Below, piece after piece: positions 12,422 to 24,211 of a DNA stretch of 64,000 nt (the first letter of the stretch is position 1; every line of letters begins with the position of its first letter). The DNA lies in NCBI RefSeq assembly GCF_932526225.1, contig NC_064035.1, positions 5,827,501-5,891,500 of the forward strand. Reading direction: 5' to 3'. Source of the stretch: Nematostella vectensis (taxonomy: Eukaryota > Cnidaria > Anthozoa > Actiniaria > Edwardsiidae). The notes under the pieces were generated by a model. It worked only from the letters and a program-made list of their open reading frames with translations, was not told the DNA's origin and did not search any database. Made by a program: the position numbers and the translations under genes.

Positions 12422-13211
12422 AGCCAGTGTGTACCCTACAGATCGAGGAAGAGTCAGGTCAGATTAAAATATGAGATAAACCAACATTAATATTAAATAT
12501 GTTATCAAAGTGCTATGCTTTTAGATGTCTGTGCAGGATTGTTCTTAGCCTACTAGTCAGCTCTCATTTGGGATAATTCTGATTTTTTTTTTCAATCTAG
12601 CCTGTAGAGCTTTAAGATGTCCCTTATCCTAGTAACCCTTGGCCCTCAAGCATTCAAAGACAAGCCATTTCCTAATAACCACAAATGAGGTTAGACTAGC
12701 AGCCTAGATTGTACTCTGTTTTTGTGCTAGGGAAGGGGTACATATTTTCTAGGGTCTTCATAATGGTTATTTATTGCTGCATGTTTTGTACAGAGAGTGG
12801 TCTTGTGGTATGTGGTATGTATATTTTCAGTGTGTTGTTTGATTTTATTATTCAACTATCCTTTGTTCTGTGAAAAAACAGAAACAGTATATCTATATAG
12901 TACCAAAGAATCAAAAAAGGAAGCTTATTAAACAACTACAGCTCCTACCTATTTTTAAAATAAAATGGCCTTTATCCATATGCCCTATATATTTCATATC
13001 TTTTTGTGCCAAAACTAAGTATAATATTTTGGTAATCTGACAAAAATTACTTTTTTAAGGTTTGGTATGATAGAGAGTTATACATGAATGTTAAGTATAA
13101 ATGAATTATAGCACACATTTGCATGATTTTGATGTTAAATTATAGAATATATTATTCAATGATATACACAGAAACTTCAAATAATTTTATGGTCTTAGTT
13201 GCACGTTCTTT

Positions 13212-13255
13212 AATAAAAGTACATCTGTTTGTTATCCAAGCAAAATTCCAATAAA
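13212..13255 (+). terminator. Polyadenylation signals of the DDHD1-type gene
   Basis: AATAAA occurs at 13212-13217 and again at 13250-13255, about 800 bp after the stop codon. There is no coding signal between. Use of either would put cleavage at about 13,230-13,275. Confidence 0.55.
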
Positions 13256-13285
13256 TAGTTTGTCCAATTACTTATGTCTCGTTTT

Positions 13286-13291
13286 TTTATT
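13286..13291 (-). terminator. Polyadenylation signal of the FGF gene
   Basis: The minus strand reads AATAAA here, 38 bp beyond the FGF stop codon. The FGF 3' UTR would therefore be only about 50-65 nt, and its end would meet or overlap the 3' end of the convergent DDHD1-type gene. Confidence 0.5.
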
Positions 13292-13329
13292 CTTGAATTC
13301 CAATTAATAAATAATAGTAGCCTAAATGT

Positions 13330-16300
13330 TTAAAACCATGGTAGTACGTGATGATTTTGCCTGACGAATTCAAGTAGGAAATGTCCTGATTTGTGTGTAA
13401 TAGATGTCTTGTTAGCATTTTTTGCTTCCCTCGTCCTTTTCATGGCAAGGTAGAAGTTTATTGACCCGGATTGGCTTCTGCTAGTACCATGGTTGGTGTA
13501 GGACCAAAAGACAGTATATAAGGATGGAAGAATACGCTCTTTCAGCAGAGTGTCCTTGTCTTTTCTTGCTTTCTGTTTAGACAAATGTATAGAGAAAACA
13601 TTTTTAAATACTTGTTAAGCTAAGACTAGAGCTCTTTATTCAAATCTTATGGCTATGTTAACTCTCAGCCCATGTAGAATTTGATCAAACACCCCACCCA
13701 TACTTCACATCCCTCAATGCTTACTGGGTTGTACATTTCCCCAAAACCCTATCACTTAATATGTTGTAGACAGTACCCCACCCCTAATGCTTACTGTGTT
13801 GACAGGCCCCAACCCCACCCCTAATTCTGTTTTTTTTAAGTTTGGTACCCACTTCACCCCCTAATGCAGACTTTGTTGTAGATGTTTACCCAACCTACCC
13901 CTAATGCTCACTGGATTGTAGACAGCCCCCACCCCACCCCTAATGCTTACTGGATTGTAGACAGCCCCCACCCCACCCCTAATGCTCACTGGATTGTAGA
14001 CAGCCCCCACCCCACCCCTAATGCTTACTGGATTGTAGATGGCCCTCTCCCACCCCTAATGCTCACTGGATTGTAGATGGCCCCCACCACACCCCTAATA
14101 CTTACTGGATTGTAGATGGCCCCCACCCCACCCCTAATGCTTACTGTGTTGTAGACGGCCCCCACCCCTAATGCTTACTGGATTGTAGATGGCCCCCACC
14201 CCACCCCTAATGCTTACTGGATTGTAGATGGCCCCCACCCCACCCCTAATGCTTACTGGATTGTAGATGGCCCTCACCCCACCCCTAATGCTAACTGGAT
14301 TGTAGATGGCCCCCACCCCACCCCTAATGCTTACTGGATTGTAGATGGCCCTCACCCCACCCCCAATGCTTACTGGATTGTAGATGGCCCCCACCACACC
14401 CCTAATACTTACTGGATTGTAGATGGCCCCCACCCCACCCCTAATGCTTACTGTGTTGTAGACGGCCCCCACCCCTAATGCTTACTGGATTGTAGATGGC
14501 CCCCACCCCTAATGCTTACTGTGTTGTAGACGGCCCCCACCCCTAATGCTTACTGGATTGTAGACGGCCCCCACCCCTAATGCTTACTGGATTGTAGATG
14601 GCCCCCACCCCACCCCTAATGCTTACTGGATTGTAGATGGCCCTCACCCCACCCCCAATGCTTACTGGATTGTAGATGGCCCCCACCCCACCCCTAATGC
14701 TTACTGGATTGTAGATGGCCCTCACCCCTAATGCTTACTGGATTGTAGATGGCCCTCTCCCACCCCTAATGCTTACTGGATTGTAGATGGTCCTCACCCC
14801 ACCCCTAATGCTTACTGGATTGTAGATGGCCCCCACCCCACCCCTAATGCTTACTGGATTGTAGATGGCCCCCACCCCACCCCTAATGCTTACTGGATTG
14901 TAGATGGCCCTCACCCCACCCCTAATGCTAACTGGATTGTAGATGGCCCCCACCCCACCCCTAATGCTTACTGGATTGTAGATGGCCCTCACCCCTAATG
15001 CTTACTGGATTGTAGATGGCCCCCACCCCACCCCTAATGCTTACTGGATTGTAGATGGCCCTCCCCCACCCCTAATGCTTACTGTGTTGTAGATGGCCCT
15101 CTCCCACCCCTAATGCTTACTGTGTTGTAAATGGCCCTCACCCCACCCCTAATGCTTACTGGATTGTAGATGGCCCCCACCCCACCCCTAATGCTTACTG
15201 GATTGTAGATGGCCCTCACCCCACCCCTAATGCTTACTGGATTGTAGATGGCCCCACCCCACCCCTAATGCTTACTGGATTGTAGATGGCCCTCACCCCT
15301 AATGCTTACTGGATTGTAGATGGCCCTCTCCCACCCCTAATGCTTACTGGATTGTAGATGGCCCTCCCCCACCCCTAATGCTTATTGTGTTGTAGACGGC
15401 CCCCACCCCTAATGCTTACTGTGTTGTAGACGGCCCCCACCCCTAATGCTTATTGGATTGTAGATTTCCCCCAACCCACCCCTAGTGCTAATCATAGTGT
15501 GATCCCCCACCCCACCCCTAGTGCTAATCATAGTGTGATCCCCCCACCCCTAGTGCTAACCATAGTGTGATCTCCCCACCCCACCCCTAGTGCTAACAAT
15601 AGTGTGATCTCCCCACCCCACCCCACCCCTAGTGCTAACAACAGTGTGATCTCCCCCCACCCTACCCCCAGTACTTACCGTAGTGTAGACTGTTCCTGAG
15701 GGACCAATAGCTACGTAGCGCCCAGTCCTGACATTTTGTAAGCGAACAATACTTGTCCCGTACGATTGTAAGTTGAACACGCCTGCAAAAATAAAGGAAA
15801 AGACCAATTAACATGCCTCTGTTTCTGTGTACACACCCTAGCTAAACTTACAGCCCTCTTCCCACACCCTCCTCCATGCACACACCCTGGCTAAACTTAA
15901 GCTATTCATGTATCCCTGGCAGCACCTATAGTCCTCTCCAATCCGGATTCTCTCTCGACCACAAAACACTTGCTCTTTGCTTTTCATGTTCCCATGAACT
16001 GAACCCCCCCCCCTTCCCAAACACGCACCCCCTCATGCCCTCCCCCCGACAACACTCACAGCTATCCATGTATCCCTGACAACACTTACAGCTATCCATG
16101 TATCCCTGACAATACTTACAGCTATCCATGTATCCCTGACAATACTTACAGCTACCCATGTATCCCTAACAATACTTACAGCTATCCATGTATTCCTGAC
16201 AATACTTACAGCTATCCATGTATCCCTGACAATACTTACAGCTATCCATGTATCCCTGACAATACTTACAGCTATCCATGTATCCCTGACAATACTTACA

Positions 16301-19000
16301 GCTATCCATGTATCCCTGACAATACTTACAGCCATCCATGTATCCCTGACAATACTTACAGCTATCCATGTATCCCTAACAATACTTACAGCTATCCATG
16401 TATCCCTGACAATACTTACAGCTATCCATGTATCCCTAACAATACTTACAGCTATCCATGTATCCCTGACAATACTCACAGCAATCCATGTATCCCTGAC
16501 AATACTTACAGCTATCCATGTATCCCTGACAATACTTACAGCTATCCATGTATCCCTGACAATACTTACAGCTATCCATGTATCCCTGACAATACTTACA
16601 GCTATCCATGTATCCCTGACAATACTTACAGCTATCCAAGTATCCCTGTCAATACTTACAGCTATCCAAGTATCCCTGGCAACACTTACAGCTATCCATG
16701 TATCCCTGACAATACTTACAGCTATCCATGTATCCCTGACAACACTTACAGCTATTCAAGTATCCCTGACAATACTTACAGCTATCCATGTATCCCTGAC
16801 AATACTTACAGCTATCCATGTATTCCTAACAATACCTCACAGCTATCCTTGTATTCCTGGCAATACTTACAGCTATCCATGTATCCCTAACAATACTTAC
16901 AGCTATCCATGTATTCCTAACAATACTTACAGCTATCCATGTATCTCTGACAATACTTACAGTGATCCATGTATCCCTGACAATACTTACAGCTATCCAT
17001 TTATCCCTGACAACACTTACAGCTATCCATGTATCCCTAGCAAAACTTACAGCTATCAATGTATCCCTGACAACACTTACAGCTATCAATGTATCCCTGA
17101 CAATACTAACAGCTATCCATGTATCCCTGGCAATACTTACGGCTATCCATGTATCCCTGACAATACTTACAGCTATCCAAGTATCCCTGACAATACTTAC
17201 AGCTATCCATGTATCCCTGGCAATACTTACGGCTATTCAGGTATCCCTGACAATACTTACAGCTATCCATGTATTCCTGACAATACTTACAGCTATCCAT
17301 GTATCCCTGACAATACTTACAGCTTTCCATGTATTCCTAACAATACTTACAGCTATCCATGTATCCCTTACAATACTTAAAGCTATCCATGTATCCCTGA
17401 CAATACTTACAGCTATCCATGTATCCCTGACAACACTTACAGCTATCCATTTATCCCTGACAACACTTACAGCTATCCATGTATCCCTGACAAAACTTAC
17501 AGCTATCAATGTATCCCTGACAACACTTACAGTTATCCATGTATTCCTAACAATACTAACAGCTATCCATGTATCCCTGGCAATACTTACGGCTATCCAT
17601 GTATCCCTGGCAATACTTACAGCTTTCCATGTACCCCTGGCAGTACTCGTAGTCTTCCCCGGTGATGGTACCATTGTCGTATAGCGCTAGGTAGAAGCCA
17701 AGTTTGTTGTACAATGTCACTCGCCGGGAGTGGGATGGGATGACGTGGTTAATGACCGGCTTGCCAAAGATATGAGTGGCCACTTGGTTTTTCTTGCTCA
17801 TCTGTCTACTGTAGTGATCCAGTTGGGCCTTGTCACGTGTACTGAATGGTTGTGCTTGAAGAGTTGCTATAAGAATACTGCACATCGCGAGTAATGTCAC
17901 CTTAAAGAGACAACAGCAACAACAACTAATTTTTTACCCAAAATGAAAACAATACAGAGAGCAATAAATATAAATGAACCTGAAATTAATTTCAAAAAAG
18001 AATGTTTTAAAGGTACGCTAGCTTCTCCCATGATATTTTAGATATGAATTTTGTAAAAAAAAAGTATTAAACTTTATTTTTTAGATGGTTATTTCGATAT
18101 TTTAACATATTATGCGCCTTCCAATATTAATAATAACAAAGGTGTGGCTGACAAGACTTTTCTCTGTCAAACTTAGTAACCTGACCTAAAAGCGATTACT
18201 GATTACGCCCCAAAAAATATTTAAATATCACCTTTTTTTATAAAAGAAATCGGGAAATTTTAGTTATTCCGATATTTTCCCCAAAACGCAAAAGTGAAGC
18301 GTCACGAAATTCGCGCTCCTCAAAATCGCGACAATTTTATTAGATATACAGATTTTGTTTTATTCGAATTTTTTATGGAAAAAGTTCACCCAAACCCTGA
18401 GAAATGCACTCCTATTTCGCGAATGTATGAGAAGCACGCCTATTGACCTCTGAAAAAAACACTCTGAGTCGCAAAAAACTTAAACGTCAACTTATTACCG
18501 ACAATGCTCTGCTTAGTACGCAAAATTGTTGTAAATTGATGGGTTGTACGAAAATAATATCCTTAAACACTTCTATATTCTTAAAGATATGGGGTAACCA
18601 AATTTTTGTAAGTCCATAGATAAAATGAATTGCAACCCATGACTTATTTTAAGAATATAAGAATGTTATTTTAAGAATATAAGAATGTTATTCCTTTATG
18701 GTTAAAAGGTATTATGTACTGTTTAAAAAAGATAAGATTCAAATTTACAAAGCAAATAACGGTTCAAATTATAGTTTAGTCTAAAAAATCAGCTCCCATA
18801 ATCAATGATTATAGTTTTTTATACCTGGAAAACTATTTTAATACGGCAGTCTGCCCTGAAGAAGTCTTATTAAAGACGAAAATTTGGCAGAGTCGATTTC
18901 CAGATTTTGGTGTATTGTATTCATTGTTCTGGTACGAGATCGCGACAGTTTGGGCTTTTTGAAAACTATTTTAAGATATACTTACTTGTTGGAAATTCAT
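13330..19000 (-). CDS. Secreted fibroblast growth factor (FGF family)
   Basis: Four exons in coding order: 19000-18986 (MNFQQ), 17900-17621, 15782-15679, 13572-13330. Phases are 0, 1 and 0, giving 213 residues. Residues 1-21 form a signal peptide with core VTLLAMCSILIATLQA. The beta-trefoil hallmarks are LYNKLGFYLALYDNGTITG, then SIVRLQNVRTGRYVAIGPSG, then LLKERILPSLYTVFWSY and FYLAMKRTREAKN ending with HFLLEF. FGFs act outside the cell on receptor tyrosine kinases and heparan sulfate. The two inner introns sit at the positions expected for FGF genes. Subfamily is uncertain; the C-terminal part recalls FGF8/17/18. Both inner introns are mostly minisatellite grown from the upstream donors. The loop coded by the end of exon 2 (EYCQGYMESC) is itself one diverged repeat unit and looks like an insertion. 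Confidence 0.88.
13890..15480 (-). repeat. Minisatellite, ~38-39-bp unit, FGF intron 3
   Basis: About 41 units lie in the last FGF intron, with core on the minus strand atctacaatccagtaagcat then taggggtgggg. Each unit holds CCA|GTAAGCATTAGGGG, closely resembling the real exon 3 donor ACG|GTAAGTACTGGGGG. Some units lack one ccacccc block, giving shorter variants. Confidence 0.95.
15481..15670 (-). repeat. Tandem repeat, ~36-bp unit next to FGF exon 3 donor
   Basis: Five units (minus strand atcacactattgttagcact then aggggtgggg) lie directly after the exon 3 donor at 15,671-15,678. They are a diverged form of the neighbouring 39-bp unit and of the exon end itself (tctacactacg|gtaagtact). Confidence 0.85.
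15785..16040. other. Remaining part of FGF intron 2
   Basis: Unique intron sequence between the exon 3 acceptor (tttttgcag on the minus strand) and the 30-bp array. It includes a poly-C tract near 16,003-16,012 and two partial array-like words ('tgtatccctggcagcac'). Confidence 0.6.
16040..17650 (-). repeat. Minisatellite, 30-bp unit made of an exon/donor junction, FGF intron 2
   Basis: About 53 copies of a 30-bp unit run from the exon 2 donor (17,611-17,620) to about 16,040. On the minus strand each reads tacatggatagct|gtaagt then attgtcaggga. Most copies therefore contain a strong 5' splice site in the same phase (T|GT). The final 30 bases of exon 2 are a diverged copy in which the donor is destroyed (gtaagtattg became cgagtactgc). 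Confidence 0.97.
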
Positions 19001-19057
19001 ATTGTTGTTTGTCTGTCTCCTTGGACTGTCTCTCTGAAAGTCTGTTTAACGCCAGCG

Positions 19058-19065
19058 TTTTTATA
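19058..19065 (-). promoter_or_regulatory. TATA box of the FGF gene
   Basis: The minus strand reads TATAAAAA 58-65 bp upstream of the FGF ATG. Spacing predicts transcription start near 19,030-19,035, giving a 5' UTR of about 30 nt. Confidence 0.55.
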
Positions 19066-21435
19066 ACGGTCAATCTGTACAGTTTATTCTATTCTTGATA
19101 TTGTTGTTGCTTTGTGCAAAACAAACTCTTTAATCCCTGGCTTTTGTCTTTTCCTGAGAAAACAAAAAAATCGGAATTTTTGTTAGTCTTTAGAAATTCC
19201 TGGGCAATTAATCGGTTATAGTCCAGTAATCGATAAAGCATTCATTTAAGGGCTGGGCGGTTGCTGACTCTTCAAATATCAAAAGCGAGCATGTTTGTTG
19301 TTTACGGAGTTCCGTTTTGTTTTGGTAAAATATGAACCATTAGCACAACAAATTGTATGTCGTACATGATTGTACACTTGAAACGATTGACCGATAAACT
19401 ATGCTAGAGTGGTTTCAGATCCTCAAACAAAACCGAAAAAATAGAACAAGAAGAATCGGTAGGTTCAAAGAATTGCGCTCGCTTTTTATGTCGCGACTAG
19501 TAGTTTTGGTAGATGAGCCTCATAGGGGCTATTAGTACGTTTTTACTCACGAAAATATTGGCCCAACACCAGTACGACTTGCCACGCGAACCTGTTTAAC
19601 ACTTACTGGAGGTGTCTAAAAGCTTAACTACACAAGACTGTTGCGCTTTATAAGAGAAGGTTTGTTTGCTATTCCGAATAGAGAGCAATGTAGCTCCACA
19701 AATTAGCCAGGCAAGGCTTGGGCGGCAAGCCTCCAAACATCACCGCTAGTTGAGTTAACAGACAATTAAGCAGGTTCTTTCAGGCTATGTTACGTGTGCC
19801 TGTCCGGCGAGTTTGAAATTCCAGCAAAGGCGTAAAGACAAGGTGAACACAGAAGCAACAATAGCTATAGTCTTTCCTAATAGAAGCCGACAAAAACATG
19901 CTCTCTTTCAACCTTAGTGAATAATCCATTTATGTAGACCAAGAATTTAAGGTGTTTTTACCTAAACAGCCACACAGCGAAAAACGATCAAGCTATCGAC
20001 CGCGAAAGCCTCCCTAGACTTGGAAAAATAAGTATGCGCGAGGCTTACTTCTCACCAAAGTTCCTTCTTTTGTGTCAACCAATTTGTCCCGCTGACTTAA
20101 CTGTGGCTTTTCTTTGTTTTTCGTACTACAAACTTCCGACAGTTAGCTTTTATAAAGCATTGCCAGCTCGTCTTGGATAATCAAATTAAGTTTCCGTGGT
20201 AGTACGGAAGTTTTACAGTGTCATTTATTTAATCAATTACAAGTGCGAGCAGAAGTGTCTTTAAAGATCGGATCACTTCCGAGCGATAGCTAACTACACT
20301 AAATACCCAACCGTTATCAAGTCTTCCGTACTTCTCATCAAAACGAAAATAAGTATATTATGAGTTTCCTATGTTTTTTCTTCCGTTTCCTCTTTTTCGA
20401 AAACATACTACGTTACCGTCCCGTGTTTTTTTGGTTACTAATATTGCTGTGAAATCATCTCAGTAATGTGCGTATTATTCGGCTTTGCAATATAATATAC
20501 TTTTAGACCACCAACAGTGACCATGGGAGAAGGCGTGGGTTTGCCCCGACCCTGGACTCGGTGGTCTGACGAGACCGTAGGTACGTTGGGCAAAGTGCCC
20601 GGTAAACACACGAGGGCGCTCTCTAAAGAAACGCATTATTAACTATTTTGTCTGAATAACTTATCTTGGCTAGTTTGATCTATCGGCGTTATCAAGCAGA
20701 CGATCATCACCTACGCCTCCGTTGAGTGCTCTTTGTTGCAGTGTGTATTGTTACATATCTAAGCGATGGTGTAATAACCTGCTTGCTAACACATGGCTAT
20801 GATGTGGCGGCGGCTCAACATCTGAGGTTTTTTTTTCCACCAATAAAAAGAAACAGTTCACTACCTGCAAGTATGTTGGCGCTAGAAGATCAAAAGCGAT
20901 AGATTTAAGATCATTAAAAGTAAATTCGTATTATAAGTACAGTGGGGACTGATATTTGGGGACTGCCATTTAATAGCTACAACATTTTGACATTACCACT
21001 AAGAATAACCAGATCAATCTGTTAGGGAATATATAGAATAGAATTCTAACTGTTTATAGGCGACGACCTAGCTACAGAGAAGGTCATTTAAATAAAATGT
21101 AAAAATCTAATTATGAATTAAATGCAGAAAAGGATTAGACTTGAGTGGGAGGGGTAGGGGGTCTAAGATCCTAGAACTCCCCGCGTTCAATCGAATGACA
21201 ACGCTCTTTGTTCCTATCACATATCGTCTCCCATCAGTTTATATCGGTTAATAATCATTCTAGCCTAATGGTAGGTTTACCCTTGTTTCCGGAAACCTAC
21301 TGCTGTTTTACGACCACATGGTTATACTTCCTACTTCCGTTAGTTTAATGAGTTGTACGATACGAGAAAAATGGCAAAGCAGCAACGCTAGCAACCCCAC
21401 ACAACCATTCCCTACAGCAAACACATCTACAGAAG

Positions 21436-21590
21436 TATATTAGATCAAAGGTTATTTACTTTTAGATCAAAAGCTCTGTACTTTTAGATCAAATGTTCTC
21501 GTACTTTTAGAAAAAAAGGTTCTGTATTATTAGAACAAAGGTTCTGTATTTTTAGATCAAGGTTGTGTACTTTTAGACCAAAGGTATATT
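21436..21590. repeat. Short degenerate tandem repeat, ~25 bp
   Basis: Six to seven imperfect copies of tacttttagatcaaaggttc. Divergence between copies suggests an old array. Confidence 0.75.
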
Positions 21591-23872
21591 ACCCAAAATT
21601 AACCATCGAGGAATAAGGTTTGTGATATCGACAAGTTTTTTGTCCACAATTTCGGTTTCAAACCAACGCCCCCTGACCCTTGTCTGGGTAGTTATCCCCC
21701 CCCCACCACCACCACCACTATCCTAGCGTCTCACGAGAAATGACCAACCGCCAAGAGTGTGTGGGCGAATCACCTCTTTTGTACTGGTTTCTAAGTTACC
21801 CGCTCGTTTGTCAGAAAAACGCCGCGAGCTTGTTCCGGTGACGCTGTACCGCTTAGCCTACTCGTAATTTTTCGAGCAAGTTGTATATTCTCATAGGAAT
21901 TCGCGTATCAAATGAGGTCGACGAGGTGGAGGCGGGTGGGGGGGGGGGGGGGGGGGGGCTTGGGAGGGAGGGGAGCGTACCCCTGACCTCTAACAAAAAG
22001 TTGCCATCTTAGCTGCGTCTACACACGAAAAGCCTGACGCTAAGGCTGTCTGTCTTAACGTGGCAAACTGAAGTAAAAAAATATCCCTATAGGCTGTTTA
22101 AGGGGGTATTGACGGATAGTTATTTTCAAAAAATGCCTTTTTCTACATGTTATAAGTGATATTTTTTTGCGCCAGGTTACGGAAGACTGTCAATTCTTAG
22201 CAAAAATTTCACAAACTAGTCTACAGTCCCAGTGATAAAAAAAATGAAATCATATTTTTACTAGTAAAGGCGTTTTTTTTACTTGAGTAGTTGAAAAGCC
22301 AATTGGTATCGATGTTCTAAAATAGTTTAACATAAACACGAAACAGTCATATTTTGTAAAAAAATAAATAAATAGCCTTTCATTCTTGGACTTCCACGGA
22401 GCCCTAGTAATAGAGAACAGCCAAATTACCGAGACGCACGACTTAGCGTCGAACTTTCTAATATCCTAGAACCTATTTGATTAATAAAAAGCGTCCGTTG
22501 CGTGCCGGTTGGTCTATAAAATGTCATTGTCAAGCTATGCTTTCTCTATCGCTATGGATTCTAGAATTTAAAGTACAATACAAGTAGTCCACCTTACCTC
22601 CACACGCGCCGACTCTTTGTGCCATTTGATTCTACGTACGCGTGCTTAACACGAATAAGAAAACTCGGAGTCGGCCATTTAGGAAGGAACAACATGTTGA
22701 TGCGTTTCCGTGCCTTTTAATTGGGCTTTGGCTGTTATCCTAGACTAAATAAAATCATTCGCTACGTACCAGATGACCGTTTTTATTAGGTGTGGCCTTT
22801 TTGTTGTTTAACTATTTTAGTGCTCGTGCTTTCATTGTTTCTGTATATCATGTGTAATATCGTGTGTGCAAATTGGGTATCGTGGCGGCACCTCCTAAGA
22901 TTTGGCCTCATTAATTCTTCTTGTCGACAGACACACTCTGTTCTCAGCGGCAGGCGATTCGCGATCTCTTGGAGAGAGCACTTCTGACGTCACTTCCGGG
23001 TTTCTCTAAGCTAGCGGTATTGTGAGAGCTTTCGCGCCTTTTCCGCTACCACACACTTAGCTGGCGTTTTCGTGGTTCATTCGGAACACAAGAACCGGTT
23101 ATATAAACGTTGGTTGGTTTGGACTAAATGAACGCGTAAATTGGCCGCCGCGTTGCAAGTCAGAAATAGATGGCGACTATGACCTGACGCATCACTTTTA
23201 TCTGTGTAAAAAGATAAGACAATAATAATTAATTAACGCCTGCAATAAGGCTACGATTGTGCCACTAATGCACTAAGTATCAAGTCAACCAGAAACAGAA
23301 AAGAAAATAATAGGTCCTATCTTGCCCTGCCTTGGTTGTCTCTTAGTCTTCCCGCCAGCGTCGGCAAAGTACTTCCATTTTCCCACTTAAACACTTGTTG
23401 GGTATGCCTCTTTTCGGCAAACCTGATACCTGCTGCGCTTGTAAATTCTAACGTGGTGGTCGTATGGAAATGCTCACCAGTCGTATTTGCCATCAGCTGG
23501 GTAGCCAAGGGTCACGCCGGATAAAACGCTCATGCTGTCAGAAATTGTGCTCAAGCGTCTAAACCTCGCTTTTAGCCTCTAGTCGTCCTTGTTCCTTAAA
23601 AATACTTGTTCAAAATGAAAATCTCGTATTTACTGGAATTAACGTAGGGAATTAGCGCAGGGATACTGGGTGGTGGGAATTCTCATACTTTGTGTTTTCA
23701 CAGAAAACAGGTTATAGTGTCCTGATTATGAATTTTTCTTTGTGTTCTCCCTTGAATTTTTAAATTGGTTAACAAATCTGTGTGTTTTTTTTTTTTCATT
23801 ATTATTTATATTTAGATTACCTATTTTTATTGTGACGAAAAACATAATGTTAGAAAAGAATACGAACCTAAC

Positions 23873-23886
23873 GTTGTCATAGTAAC
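23873..23886 (+). promoter_or_regulatory. X-box (RFX-type) motif upstream of FLACC1
   Basis: GTTGTCATAGTAAC fits the RFX consensus RYYNYY-N(1-3)-RRNRAC at every position. It lies 326 bp before the FLACC1 start codon. RFX factors drive many cilium and flagellum genes, which suits the product. Function is inferred from position and motif only. Confidence 0.5.
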
Positions 23887-24211
23887 TCCGCTGGCCATTT
23901 TGCCACACTTCGACGCTTTGCACGTAACATAGCAATAGATTCCCTCCAGTGGTAACCAACTTTTACTCAACTTATAAAATTTATTTACAATGCCTCAACC
24001 AGCGGATGAAAGAGTAATCCCTTACTTATACGGGTTAGATTGAGGTGAAATCCAAGGCTTTCTGGAAAACAATATCGGACTGGATGAAACGCATTATCTA
24101 TGGTCACAAACTTCGACACTCGAATGGCTTTCTTCAATCCGTTTGTATTGTTTAGATGACTCTGTTATTAAGATTATAAACTTTAAAGATGTGGTTTCCT
24201 GACGTTTAATA

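Larger units (their letters stand above)
19066..24211. other. Intergenic region between divergent FGF and FLACC1 genes
   Basis: About 5 kb without a supported gene. It holds a ~25-bp imperfect repeat at 21,436-21,590 (core tacttttagatcaaaggttc, about 6-7 copies) and poly-G runs near 21,940-21,958. The rest is AT-rich. Because it separates two divergent promoters, enhancers for the FGF gene are plausible, but none can be named. Confidence 0.5.

Noticed and set aside
16033-17684. Open frames on both strands through the 30-bp array
   Set aside because: Apart from the end of FGF exon 2 and its possible short extensions, these are repeat translations in the wrong frame or strand.
20515-20625. GC-rich segment with a short stem (ggtct-gacg-agacc) in the FGF-FLACC1 intergenic region, considered as a structured RNA
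   Set aside because: It matches no tRNA, snRNA or ribozyme core that I recognise; the resemblance to a hammerhead lacks the GAAA partner.
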